Shown here: one piece after another, positions 23,330-33,692 of the stretch
Numbering within the stretch: the first letter of the stretch is position 1
Layout: every line of letters begins with the position of its first letter
Assembly (NCBI GenBank): GCA_026225945.1
Contig: JAMJFZ010000881.1
Coordinates: 1,771,001 to 1,835,000, forward strand
Length of the DNA stretch: 64,000 bases
Source: Cricetomys ansorgei
Lineage: Eukaryota; Chordata; Mammalia; Rodentia; Nesomyidae
Direction of reading: 5' to 3'
The notes under the pieces: generated by a model
Told to the model about the DNA's origin: nothing
Database searches by the model: none
What the model saw: only the letters and a program-made list of their open reading frames with translations
Position numbers and translations under genes: made by a program

Positions 23330-23500
23330 TTAGTTCTTACTATAGAGCAGATATTGTCTTAGAGAGTACAACTTAAAAAATTAGGTTGAAAATAAATGAT
23401 TTTCATATCTTCTGCCAGAATGAATCTGTAACCTGGTGGGGGGAGGGGGACAGATACGAACAAAAAGTAATTTTAAGAAATAACACAGGGACCTTTTTTC
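23330..23500 (-). repeat. L2 LINE 3' end, minus strand
   Basis: GTTCTTACTATAGAGCAGAT and ATTGTCTTAGAGAGTACAAC match the inverted L2 CTACTATGTGCCAGGCACTG block. AATCTGTAACCTGGTGGGGG and ACAGATACGAACAAAAAGTA match the downstream AGTCTAGTGGGGGAGACAGA block. Both blocks sit in the right order and spacing. Confidence 0.7.
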
Positions 23501-24274
23501 AAAATAACTTAGTGTTCCTGTGTCAAAATTTTATTACAATCTCGCTATAGGAAAGATACTTTAGCGAGCCAGAAGAAAGATGAGGTTCAGGTATTTTTCT
23601 TATATCGTGTGAGCGAAGTAGATGGTTAAATAATCATTGTTACTACATAAGAGACAAGAGAGTCTGGTTGGGAATTATTATACGATGACTTCAAGACTAG
23701 GCCCTGCTACCAAATTGGCAGCACACTTAAGAAATGGCTAATAAACTCTTAGAAAATCAATTTAATCTTCATTGGGATGATTAGATGATGAACTTTTTTT
23801 TTCAAAAAATGATTTATAAATTAATAACTCATACAAAAACTGTCTTTGAACACAGTTGGGCTAGTTTTTCTCTGTTGTCATGCCTTTGTGACAGGTAAAC
23901 ATATAGGTTTGAATCATGGTTTACTAATGTTCTGTTATAATGGGAGAGAGAAGGTGGTCAGCACATCTCAGTCAGACGATACTGCTGAAGTAACATGTGT
24001 TATCAGCAGCATAATCGATGAGAACCTCTAAAACCAACATCCTTAAAGGAACTGAAAGCAATGAATGAAGCCAGATGTTTATGGTTCAAGTCAATCAAGT
24101 CATTCCAGTCTGAATTTTGAGGATTAGATGCCAAGACTAGGAAACAAGCCCGAGAAAAATCCAACTTTGATGTAGTAGACAAGGAGTGAGCCCGCAGACA
24201 CAGATGAACTCCTTGGTTTCTAACCATACTGAGGCTCACACAGAGCACATGGATCTTTGTAGGTGTGTACAGGA
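23501..24274. other. Unassigned non-coding DNA
   Basis: No gene or confident repeat was recognised. The stretch ends at a plus-strand L1 3' end. Confidence 0.5.
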
Positions 24275-24550
24275 GATATTAAGAGTAATCACTGCTGGGG
24301 GATGGTACGTTATCTCTCTTGAGCGATGTAGCCACTGCTCGTGCTAATACAAGCAACCATCATTAAACTCAACCATCATTAAACTCAGTGGGTCAAAAGA
24401 GCAGGAAAGGAGGAGGGAGTTAGTTAAAGAGAAAGGGTGGAACTCTGTGAGAGAGGGCCTAAGAGAAAGTAATGAGAAGTGAGTGGTCAAGTACATTATA
24501 TACATGCATACAATTGTCGGAGGAGTTTGACAATTTGTTTTTAATTATAA
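24275..24550 (+). mobile_element. L1 LINE 3' end (Lx-type), plus strand
   Basis: CTGCTGGGGGATGG, GATGTAGCCACTGCTCGTGC, TAATACAAGCAACCATCATT and AAACTCAGTGGGTCAAAAG are followed by a purine-rich body, GGAAAGGAGGAGGGAGTTAG. ACATTATATACATGCATAC, ATTGTCGGAGGAGTTTGAC and a short AT-rich end follow. This is the typical 3' UTR of older rodent L1 elements. No ORF2 remains. A 16-bp unit, ACCATCATTAAACTCA, is tandemly duplicated inside it at about 24357-24388. Confidence 0.82.
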
Positions 24551-24981
24551 AATGTGAACTGTGCTCAGTAGAGACATTCTATCTTCTATCTTTGTTCTAT
24601 GATTTCTTCTTTTTCTGTTGTTTAAAACTGTGACCATGAGGATTGGATGTGAAAACAACATAGTGGAAACATGTAAGCCTTTGAATGATCAAGAAGGGCC
24701 ATGTCCTAAAACAGGGAGTCAAATGTCACTTTATAGGCAGATAGAACTTAAGAAGAACTTAAGAACTTAAGAGTCAGTATGGTGACCTGCTGGGAATGAT
24801 TAACAAACCTGCCTCCTGTCCCCCAAAATGCTGAAAGCATAAAGCATATGTATTTCTGCTCATAGAGCTACAAACTGAAGGAATATTACACTTAACATAT
24901 GTTACCTAAAACATGTTATTACCCATTTCTCAACTAATACTATTTAGCAATAGAAGTTGGACAGGCAAGGACAATAGATAA
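24551..24981. other. Unassigned DNA with a short AGAACTTAAG repeat
   Basis: No gene was recognised. At about 24745-24773 the unit AGAACTTAAG occurs about two and a half times in tandem. Confidence 0.5.
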
Positions 24982-25356
24982 TGTCTTAGTGACTACTGCT
25001 TTGTTTATGCTAAAATATTCAGACAAAAGAAATGTAAGGAAAAGGGGTTTATTTCATATCGTAGTCATTGTGGTGGGAAGTCACAGCATCAGGATCTTGA
25101 ACCAGTCATTCACATGGATGGCCTGGTCACAGAGAAGGGAGTAATGGGTATTTGTACCTAGCTGTATTTCTCCTTTATATTAAGGACCCAAATCAAGGGA
25201 CTAGGGCACCGTCTTGAGTGAGACACCCCACCTCATTAACCTGATCAAGACAATCCCTTGTAGGTGTACTCAGGTTAATCTAATCTAAATCACCCTTCAC
25301 AGCCTGTCTCCTCTGAAGTTCCAGATCCTGCCAAATTGACAACACTAATCTTAATA
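24982..25356 (-). mobile_element. Solo LTR, rodent MaLR-type, minus strand
   Basis: The plus-strand start TGTCTTAGTGACTACTGC matches the reversed LTR 3' end, TGTxTTAGTTACTGTTCTAT. GGGGTTTATTTC follows at the expected place. The right side has ACCTCATTAACCTGATCAAG, ACAATCCCTTGTAGGTG, and CCTGCCAAATTGACAACACT, matching the reversed 5' end. Flanking 5-mers agree in four of five bases, GATAA at 24977-24981 and GATAG at 25357-25361, as expected for an ERVL/MaLR insertion. The subfamily is uncertain. Confidence 0.68.
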
Positions 25357-25431
25357 GATAGTAATTCTGAAAGTTGAAACATTGTGACAGTTTGTCTTTC
25401 AGCTTGCACCTAATTAAATCTTTAAACCTAC

Positions 25432-25791
25432 TGGTATTGGTTACTTTCCTCAGTGCTCTGACAGAAAAGTTAGGAAAAAAAAAAAAGCTTAGAAAAAGCT
25501 TAGAGAAAGACAGGCTTATTTTCCTCACAGTTGGCTGGTACAGTCGGTCAAGCAAAGAAGTAGTGACATCAGCAGCTTGAAGCAGCTGGTCATCTTGAAC
25601 CCACAGGAAACAGACAGATGAAAGCTTAGCTTGGCTCACTCTTTTGTATTAACCCCAGATGCCAGTCCATGGACTAGACTTACCTCATTTAGAATGGATC
25701 TTCCAGCCTCAATTAACCGAATGTAAAATTCTCTATAGACATGTTCCCTGACTCTGATCCTGTCCAGGTGACACAATCATTAACCACCACA
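25432..25791 (-). mobile_element. Solo LTR, rodent MaLR-type, minus strand
   Basis: The plus strand starts TGGTATTGGTTACTTTCCTC. It has a hairpin-like A-run near 25475, GGCTTATTTTCCTCACAG and TTGGCTCACTCTTTTGTATT. It ends in ACAGACATG-like text and TCCAGGTGACACAATCATTA followed by ACCACCACA. This is the same reversed architecture as the neighbouring LTR. Flanking 5-mers CCTAC (25427-25431) and TCTAC (25792-25796) agree in four of five bases. Length, 360 bp, is normal for a MaLR LTR. Confidence 0.68.
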
Positions 25792-25919
25792 TCTACATAC
25801 CTCACTAAATCCATAGCAATAGTATTTCTGGAAGAAACCAAGAGGCTATGGGAGTTTAAGTGGCTTTCATACAAAGTTTAATGAAAGGATTTGTTAGACT
25901 GTTTGCTTTCTTTCCTTCA

Positions 25920-26250
25920 AAGTGTAAGTCATTATTAAGTCTTCTGCAAGATTGTATCCTCCATGAACAGCAGGAAAGTTATACCAGGACATCTCAACAA
26001 TATGGCTACCCAAGAACTTCACAGTTGCAATACCAGTTGACACACTTGACAGTTCGAGTGGAGACATCTCATAGGTCCTCATTATTAAATGAAGAAATAG
26101 AAAAATAGAAAAGACTACTGAGAAGGAGAATTGACCTTCTCTGGGGACAAACCCCCTAAAAGGTTATCCAATCCCATACGAGGCGTTCAGCCAGAAAAAA
26201 CACACACAAGCAACACTGAACAGACTCAGCGTATTGCATTTATGTATGTA

Positions 26251-26294
<44 letters not shown>

Positions 26295-26420
26295 TGTGTG
26301 TGTGTGTGTCTAGTATTTGTGTATAAACAAGAGATGTTAAAGGAAAAGGGGCATGAATATGAGAGGATACAAGAAAGGGAGTAATTGATGTATTTTATTT
26401 AAACAAAAATAAAACAATGT
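25920..26420 (+). mobile_element. L1 LINE 3' UTR (Lx-type), plus strand
   Basis: Ordered landmarks are CATGAACAGCAGGAAAGTTA, CAACAATATGGCTACCCAAG, ACCAGTTGACACACTTGAC, GGGGACAAACCCCCTAAAAG, GTTATCCAATCCCATACG and CAAGCAACACTGAACAGACT. An internal TG array and GGGGCATGAATATGAGAGG follow. The end is ATTTTATTTAAACAAAAATA. This is a typical old rodent L1 3' UTR with no ORF2 left. The internal TG array is a normal site in this L1 class but is expanded here. Confidence 0.85.
26243..26310. repeat. TG microsatellite inside L1 3' UTR
   Basis: Two TG runs are separated by one TA step. The array lies between L1 landmarks on both sides, so it grew from L1 sequence and is not an independent insertion. 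Confidence 0.95.
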
Positions 26421-27769
26421 ACATTAGCCTTTCATAAACTACTTCTGAGGACAAAAGATTAAACAACTTTAGTTTTAAGTGAATTCATAGCAAAGGAAAA
26501 TACAGACTTGTGAATGTATAGACAATAATCTAAAACAAAAACAATCTCGTGAAAGAAATTCCTGGGAGGTCTATGAGATGAGTATTGGAGTTCATCTTCC
26601 AAACTTGAAGTTTACCTGATTCTGGAAGGTTATGCACCTTAGAATGCATTTGATTAAGGAGACTTTGTTACAATTCTGCAAGGGTAGCAGCTGCACTGTG
26701 CCATAAAGATAACCATAGAAGTGCTTCTTATCCATGGAAATGCAAATGAACTTTGAGCAGTAGAGAATATTAATCTCTAAAATATATTTCCATCTGAATC
26801 TATTTTAATACAGTTTAGGTTTCCTGATTAATTAATCAACTAAAATATTTGATAAATATTTATTTTATATTTTGTAGGAGTTATAATTTTATCATTTGAA
26901 AATTATGCATTCACAAAACTGAACTACTAGTTATGTCTGAGGTGCCTGTCATGAAGCTCAGCAATGTCCTCCATTCTAACTCAGAATAAAAAAAAGAAAG
27001 AAAACTCTAAAGAGTTGGGGTGAGTTTCTGAAGGGTCTGTCTACACTGCTAAGAACTTTGATGGGGGGAAAGTAAAGTTAGAAAACATTTAAGAATCAAC
27101 CTGATAGACCCTTTGCCAAAATTTAGCGGATACCTAGGTGGGAAGAACTTCGTTGGGGATTTGAAAGATTTGACTTAATGAACATACAAAATGTACCACT
27201 CTGTATTTTGATTGTACTTGAAGCTTTAACTATAATCTGCATTGTAATCAATTGTGTGTACTGTAATCTCCATGTTTGAGAGATGTGGTCAACTTTTACA
27301 GAGTAGAACTTGGTAAGGCACTAATAATCAAGGCAATAATAATAAGCGAATTTTGTAATATGCTGATTAATAGATTAGATTACTCTGTGAGTCTGTAATG
27401 TATCCAACACTTAAATTTATAGTGCTAATTTCTCTAAGGTAAACAAATTAGATTTTCTAAAGCACATACAGTTCTTGTTTCACTTGAACAGCCAATGACA
27501 AAGACGATGCACAACAAAAGGAAATGAAGTATTTAAAAGAAAACTGTAGAATATCTTCAAATTTAAGACAAAGAATAAATAATGCAGGTCTCTCCTTTAC
27601 AGATGGCAACTGTAAACCAATGTCTCACCTAACTTACTCTTTCTTGATTTTCTCAGATGATTTTGCTTTCCTTACATTCTAGCCAACACTGAAACAAATG
27701 CCCCTTTCCCACTATTCAGAAATGAATCCTGGAATTACTACAGAAAGAGCAAGCTTAATAAAGATAATA
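26421..27769. other. Repeat-poor non-coding DNA, possibly conserved
   Basis: About 1.35 kb without a recognised transposon. It has a perfect octamer, ATGCAAAT, at 26740-26747. At about 27310-27390 there are several homeodomain-like cores, including GCACTAATAATCAAGGC and GCTGATTAATAGATTAGAT. Confidence 0.45.
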
Positions 27770-27935
27770 TATTAATTTTGTGTTGCTGTAACAGAATGCC
27801 TATGATAATATACTTCAAAAGAAATTTTCTTTTTGGCTTGTGGTTTTCTTTGTGGAGGAATATTTAATCTTTAATCCAGCAACATGGCTGCTCTGGACAA
27901 GGATCACATTCAAGGCCTGTGTGATCCTGGTGGAA
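27770..27935 (-). mobile_element. Old MaLR (MST/THE1-like) fragment, minus strand
   Basis: TTTTGTGTTGCTGTAACAGA and ATGCCTATGATAATATACTT, then a TTTGGCTTGTGGTTTTC block, match the reversed 3' half of mammalian MaLR LTRs (TTGTGTTGCTATAACAAAAT, ACCTGAG, TTGGCTCACGGTTCT). The fragment breaks off where the composite LTR-like element begins. It may resume after about 29067. Confidence 0.5.
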
Positions 27936-29060
27936 TGCAGCACACTCCCTTAAGTAACCCAACTCAGAAGGAAGTGGTAGCACATGCCTTTAATCCCAGC
28001 TCTTCCACGTAAAAGGAAGCAGTCAGTTCAGAAGTAGTTTGTGGTTCTCAGTTCAGAGTTCAGTCAGTTCAGAGTGAAGAGAGAAGCAGTAGAAATTGAA
28101 AGGATGGAAGGAGATTGAGTCAGAGCATGCTAGTCAATGGAGAAGTGGGAAGTCAGAGGCAGAGTGAAGTGTGGAGTTAAGTACAAGCCTTTCATCCCAG
28201 TCTGAGAGTGAATCAGGGTGAAGACTAGGCAGAGTAACATCTGAGATCAATTAGAGCCAATAGCAGGCAAAGTGATGAATCAAAGGAAGAGCAAGCAGAG
28301 TGAGTCAAAGTGAGGACACACCCAGCTCTTATGATATGAAAGCAGGCTCTCAGTTCAGAGAGTCATGCAGTAGGAGAATCAGTCAGTGAGGACACAGAGG
28401 CAGTACAGCAGAAGGAAAATGAGTTTGGGAAAAAGAGTCAGCTAACAGAGAGGAGTTAGTTTGAAGTCTAGCAGAGCAATTAGTCAGAGAAGTTGCTGGA
28501 GTCAGCCAGAGACAGCTAGATTCAGAATTCAGTCAGAATCAGTCAGTTAGTTCAGAAGGTCAGTTTGAATCAGCCAGCTTGGAGAAGAGTTTGAGCCAGA
28601 ACAGTGAGTGAGTTGAATCAGCCAACCAGAAGAGTCAGTTGAGTTCATTATAGCTGTGAGTTCAGAAGGAGCTAGTCAGGGTGAGTCAATCAGCAGTCAG
28701 TCTCAGGGGTTGAAATGTTCTAGGTTTAGGTTTTAAGATTAGATTATACAGAGGCTGAAACTAGGACTAGGCATTGAATTAGGCAAAGAATAAGCTTAAG
28801 TTACTATCCAACTTTCTATCGCCCTAGAGTTTGGTTTTGTGATGGTTTGCAAACATCTTGCATTGTTGTAGAAATTCACTTTTATTTGTGTATAAAATAA
28901 TTGATTTTTGCACTGTTGGGAAAAGGACAGCCTAGGTCTTGGCATTTTGTATTATTTGCAAGTGTTGTATTTCTGTGGGGGCTATTTGATTGCTTATGAT
29001 CTGCGCCTGAGGAGTTCTTAATCAATAAAAACACCTGAGCTCAGACACTCTGATTCTACT
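27936..29060 (+). mobile_element. Composite LTR-like element with CAGTCAG/GTTCAG array
   Basis: Near the left end, AGTGGTAGCACATGCCTTTA and ATCCCAGCTCTTCC look like a B1/7SL-type head. About 700 bp of degenerate CAGTCAG, GTTCAG and GAGTCAG units follow (28018-28708). Then come a non-repetitive region and an AATAAA at about 29023 followed by CACCTGAGCTCAGAC, resembling an LTR R/U5 boundary. Flanking GTGGAA at 27930-27935 and 29061-29066 could be a 6-bp target duplication, which would suit an ERVK-type LTR such as RMER17 or BGLII. The 3' end lacks the usual CA, so the boundaries are tentative. Confidence 0.5.
28018..28708. repeat. Degenerate CAGTCAG / GTTCAG tandem region
   Basis: Dozens of variants of GTTCAG, CAGTCAG, AGTCAG and GAGTCAG occur over about 690 bp with irregular spacing. 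C residues are sparse and AG content is high. No frame is usefully open on the plus strand. It looks like a decayed minisatellite carried inside a retroelement. Confidence 0.8.
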
Positions 29061-29066
29061 GTGGAA

Positions 29067-30168
29067 TATGCCACTTGTCATGATGGTAGTTCCCTCTGCT
29101 GAGGTCTGGAAGTGTTTGCACCAATGAATATGCTTCCTTATCCTCCTTGATCAGCCTTCACAGGGACTTATTACTACAAATGGTACACCAACAAGGGGCA
29201 GGACATCATACCAACTAATTCAACGTGAAGACAAGGAATAAGAGAAAGAAACTTCATATCTCACAGAGTCAGGTAAAGTACCCTCAGGGAAGCTCCTAGA
29301 GGACAAATTATATATATGCAAAAATAATGAGTAGAAGTTTCCTGAAGGAAGAGAAGAGTGAGGAAGGAAATAAGCCTCTATGAAGAAAAAAATTGTGAAA
29401 ATCAAGTGAGAAAGAGGGCTCAAAAGTGAGAGCCACAGAATAGAGGCCTTTAGAGAAAGACGTTTTCATGGTAAAAACAAAAAACTGAACTGAGAATAGG
29501 AAAGAAGCAAGGTTTCTAAGGCTTTTCCTGATCATAGAGCTGACTCTCCCTCCTGCCACTGGCATCAGCCACGGCACAAGAAACAGAAACCAGAGCATAT
29601 TGTTCTATAAACTGAGTTTGTCTATGACTTTCTGTGTGTGTGAAGCCCTGAAGCTGAAATTTTATCTGAAAAGAAATAGAGGTCTAGTGAAAGATTTTTA
29701 AACCAAAAAATATATAACAGAAAAGGACTATCTTACCACAAAGAGATAATAGTCACTTTAGATGATGAGTATTCTAATTTCCATGAATAAATCATTTTTG
29801 CAATGTGTACATATATTGATATAAATATTATTCCAATTCCACATAAAATCATTACTTGATAATTAAAAATAGAATGATGTAAGCAGAAAATACAAACACG
29901 AGTTATTCAATGAAAGAAATACCTTTCTTCTCATTTTTGGTATGTGGCTGAGACTCAGGACAGGCGACAAATGAACAGATGTAATATATGTGAATTTTTT
30001 AATTTAAATTCAAATGGAGAAATTACCAATGAAGACAGACCCTTACAAATAAGTATAATTTCAGCTGAGCAAAAGTAAATATTTCTCTCTTTGTTTCTGT
30101 GGTATGGGACGGAGGGATTCTTATGAAAAGAGAAAAGAAAAACTGATGTAAACCTAACTAACAGCCTC
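29067..30168. other. Unassigned non-coding DNA
   Basis: The first 130 bp may continue the old MaLR fragment split by the composite element. The rest, including the purine-rich part at 29220-29480 and its minus-strand 96-codon open frame, has no recognised gene or repeat. Confidence 0.45.
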
Positions 30169-30528
30169 CAGTTTTTCTGATCATTGTTGCTTTTCTGTTG
30201 CAGGGATAAAATAGTCTGACTAAATCAATCAAAAGAAGAGGAGTCTCTTTTGCCCTGTGGTTCTAGAGGGGTAAGGTCCACTGTGGCAGGCAGCAGGACC
30301 AGGAAGCCAGCTGATCATGGTTCACCCTTACCGAAGGAGGAGGGCATAGTTATAAACACACAAAGCCTCCCTCTGCTGCCTCAAAGCCTGCCCCACCTGC
30401 GACATGCTCCTTGCATTAAGCCCCTTTTCTTAAATGTCTCATAGACTTCCCAAACATCACCACCAACTGCGAATCAGAAGTGCAAACACATGAGTCTAAG
30501 GGAGACTTTCTTAATTCAAATCACTACA
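30169..30528 (-). mobile_element. Solo LTR, rodent MaLR-type, minus strand
   Basis: The plus strand has TTGCTTTTCTGTTGCAGGG, ATAAAATAGTCTGAC, GCCCTGTGGTTCTAGAGGGG and GAAGCCAGCTGATCATGG. CAAACACATGAGTCTAAGGG and TTAATTCAAATCACTACA close it. These are the reversed 3'-to-5' landmarks of a rodent MaLR LTR that begins TGxxGTGGTTTGAATGAGAA on the minus strand. GCCTC occurs at 30164-30168 and again at 30529-30533, consistent with a 5-bp target duplication. The left terminal dinucleotide is not canonical. Confidence 0.65.
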
Positions 30529-31384
30529 GCCTCTCTGTCTTTCCGTTATTTCTCCAGGAAGTGAAGGTACCTCCCAAACAAAGATTTTACCTCCTTGTTC
30601 AGGAAAGGGTGAGCAAACCCCTCTAACTCCAGACTTAGAAAGAAGGTTAATTAATTAGAAGGACCATGCGATCTGGGGAAATAAACGTCACTGACTAGCT
30701 TCTTGAGTTGTACCCATGCATAACCATCATTTAAAATGAAGTTATAACTTAGCCAGCAGATTCGGACTGTGATGTTGGCTTACTAAGCTAGGACAGACAC
30801 AGACAAATCACAAAGATGCAATTTTGAGCTAGTGATGTGAAGTTATCCTTGGTCACCACCAAACACTGAGGAAACATCAGGTTCACATCTTTAAGCTTGT
30901 GCAAAAGGATTGACTCTCCTGTTCACGAAGGGTAGATCACCTTTTTAAAAAGGTAGTTTATAACATTCAGTTTTCTTCTCAAAGGACCTGCAATAGAGAT
31001 ACAAGCTGGATTTCTCACCCATCAGTAGGTAGGTATGACAAGCAACAAACAGAAAGATAAGAAGCAGAAAAGCAGAATGTTAACAAAACTAATTAACAAA
31101 GCTCCCAGTCTGTTCTCACTCATAGAGCTAAGTCACGCTGACATCTGCTGAGAATAAGGAGGTTGTTGTTTGTTCAGTTTCCTCTGGGTATGTGTCCATA
31201 CAAATCCTTTAAATAAAAGTTCCATAAATAAGATAACTACGTATGGTTTGGTCTGAGGATTCAGACATATGTAACTTCAACACTCTAAATGTTCTTCTAT
31301 TTTCCTTTATTTTATTGTCTTTTGTTTATTTGCAGGTGAGATGATTCTGATATGATTCTTAGAAGATGTTCTTAGCTTTACCGT
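30529..31384. other. Unassigned non-coding DNA
   Basis: No gene or confident transposon was recognised. Confidence 0.5.
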
Positions 31385-31462
31385 GTTAGTTTTTGTTGTG
31401 TTTGTTGTTTATTGAACCCATGAACAGCCTGCCACTGAGATATCTACTTTGTCTTCACTTCA
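31385..31462 (-). repeat. ID/B4-like SINE tail fragment, minus strand
   Basis: GTTTGTTGTTTATTGAACCC, then ATGAACAGCCTGCCACTGAG and ATATCTACTTTG, resembles the inverted ID/B4 end (TTGAACCCAGGGCC, CTACCACTGAGCTACATCCC). It is short and diverged. Confidence 0.48.
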
Positions 31463-33271
31463 GGTAAAGGGAACAGCACATACGATTAGGTGAGACTAGT
31501 CTACCAGAGACTCACATAGCCTTTCAGGGGGATTAGCACACAACCATTTCTGGATTTAGAAGTTGGTGTTCCGAGTCCAAACTTTGCAAAAAGTCCTTAC
31601 AAAATCAGAGGAAGGTGATAGCATTAAGATCCCATGAGCATAAAACTACTTCACGTGAACAGCTAAAGCTATACTGAAGTTAAGAACACTAGCCTGAGTG
31701 CACACCGAGGCAGAACTGGAGTCTGTGATTAGTCCACAGTTTTAGCCTTTCAGCATCTTGGTTTGTGTGACTACTCCTAGCAGTTCTGCTGTACTTAACT
31801 CACCTATGTCTCCTTTGGCAGTCAACTGGATGGGGCACAGCAGGAGGAAGCCATCCTCCCTGCATAGAGCAGTTCAGCGACATCATTTGGTGCTACATAG
31901 GGTAGTAACACACACACTCTTTATATGTTGCAGTGTGACGATTATAAGCCTTATTCACAATACGGTACCAACTACTTTATGTCACAGTTTCCCCTGTAAT
32001 TAGGATCTCATGAGATGTTTTTAGAGCTAGTTCTCACTGGTGTGAGGGGTCTGGGGTGAGACACCAGGGTAGGAAGAAGCACACCAGAAAGAAAGAATTT
32101 AGCATTTCGTGCCTTCTTTCTGGAGGTAGATGGATTCCAGGTTTCATTTCCTTTATCCCTCCTGTTCTGATAAACAGTGACATCTACAACTGAAGGAAAA
32201 TTAGTTGTGTGTCTAAAAAACATTTTTAACAATTCTGCAAAAATGTTAATTACCTTAACTGCCAGAAGCTGTTCATTTCTTCCCCAAACCTCCTTTTCAT
32301 TTCCTCTGCCCATCCACCTTGTCTGTCAGATAGTTACAACTCAAAGATTTTTTAATAGATTTTTGTGGTGTAGATTTTGACATATTCTTCAATATTTTCC
32401 ATAGAAAATAAAATCTATTATATTCAAAGGCTATGAATTTTTTGCATATTCATCTTCAACATAAAAGTGTATTGAAATTATAAACAATTGCCTCCTGTTA
32501 TGTTTCACTTGGTAAACATCACTTATTCATCTTATCAAACAATTTATTATGAAGAAGCTGTTGCATTTTTATTTTCTGATTCCAATTTTATCTCTGATGT
32601 TCTTTTTTATTCTTATTGTAATAGTTTCTTGTTTTACATTATAAAAAATCCCAACACAAATGTTTAGAGAAAACAAAACTATTTGTCAATACATGCATAT
32701 CAACCAAATTTATCTTTAGCAGTTTTATCAAAAAATGTATAAATGTTGTAGTCAGTTCTCCGCAAATACAAACATTTTTCTGTACTTTTGACAGCTGAGA
32801 TGTGTTCCGGTTTTTGTTTTGGAATTCACTTTGTCTTGGATTTTATTTTAACTCTGCTTAATCCTCTGGTCTACATTTTCCTCTATTCTCAAAGGTACCA
32901 CAGCTTTAGCCATCCATCCATGTGTTTCACCGGGACAGATTCTGGACATTAACTATTTCTCCATGTCATAGAATTATGAACTGGAGAGTGAGACTGGGGG
33001 CCATCCTGTTCTGTGTTCTGTATATTCTCAATCATCCACATTTCTATATTTGTAAAAATCTAGATGCTGGCATCATGATGGAAAATCTCAAAAAAAAAAT
33101 CTCTTGCATTTTTCAGGTTCAATATAATTCCTAGTACTAGTAAATCAGACAAATAATTACCATTGGTTTTTATTCGCAACTATGTAGTGAATAAAAAATA
33201 TGTCATGACACTATGCAGAGGATTAAGGCTATTTACATTGGTATGAGAATTAATTTTTATTTTGGGGAATT
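31463..33271. other. Unassigned AT-rich non-coding DNA
   Basis: About 1.8 kb with no recognised gene or transposon. The open frames at 31758-32003 and 32008-32313 have no recognisable domain. The 32340-32800 part is very AT-rich. Confidence 0.5.
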
Positions 33272-33298
33272 CTATCTATCGTCTATCTATCTATCTAT

Positions 33299-33330
<32 letters not shown>

Positions 33331-33447
33331 ACTTTCTACCATGTATCTATCATCTATCTGTATCTATTGATCATCTATCATCTATCTATCTATCATCTAT
33401 CTGTATCTATACATCTATTTATATCTATTTATCTATCTATCATCTAA
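33272..33447. repeat. TCTA tetranucleotide microsatellite
   Basis: About 175 bp of TCTA/ATCT units with several interruptions. The two plus-strand open frames through it encode Ser/Ile/Tyr-rich artefacts. Confidence 0.97.
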
Positions 33448-33484
33448 TCATCTTAGATATTATTTTTACTTATCATTTTAGATA

Positions 33485-33692
33485 TTGTGTTTGTGTGTGT
33501 GTGTGTGTGTTTATGGGTATGTGTGTGTGGATGCAGGTGTCATGAAGCCCAGAAGAGGACACTGGATTCCCCAGAGCTGGTGTTACAGGCAGTTGTGATC
33601 TGCTAAACTTGGGTACTAAAAACTGAATGTGGGTTCTTTGCAAGAGCAGTAGAACTGCTTACCACTGAGCCATCTTTTCAGTGCTGGTCTTT
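33485..33692 (-). repeat. B3 SINE with TG tail array, minus strand
   Basis: A TG run at 33486-33512 stands for the reversed CA-rich tail. It is followed by GCAGGTGTCATGAAGCCCAG, AAGAGGACACTGGATTCCCC, AGCTGGTGTTACAGGCAGTT, CTGAATGTGGGTTCTTTGC and CTTACCACTGAGCCATCTTT. This is a complete reversed B3 with good similarity. Confidence 0.88.

Noticed and set aside
28018..28708. Array considered as a CRISPR or prokaryotic-type repeat
   Set aside because: Units are 6-7 bp, degenerate and irregular, with no spacers. It fits a decayed minisatellite in a retroelement.
33272..33447. Regular short repeats resembling a CRISPR-like array
   Set aside because: It is a plain tetranucleotide microsatellite without unique spacers, in a vertebrate genome.
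33213..33545. 110-codon Ser/Ile/Tyr-rich open frame
   Set aside because: It is a translation of the TCTA array followed by a TG run.
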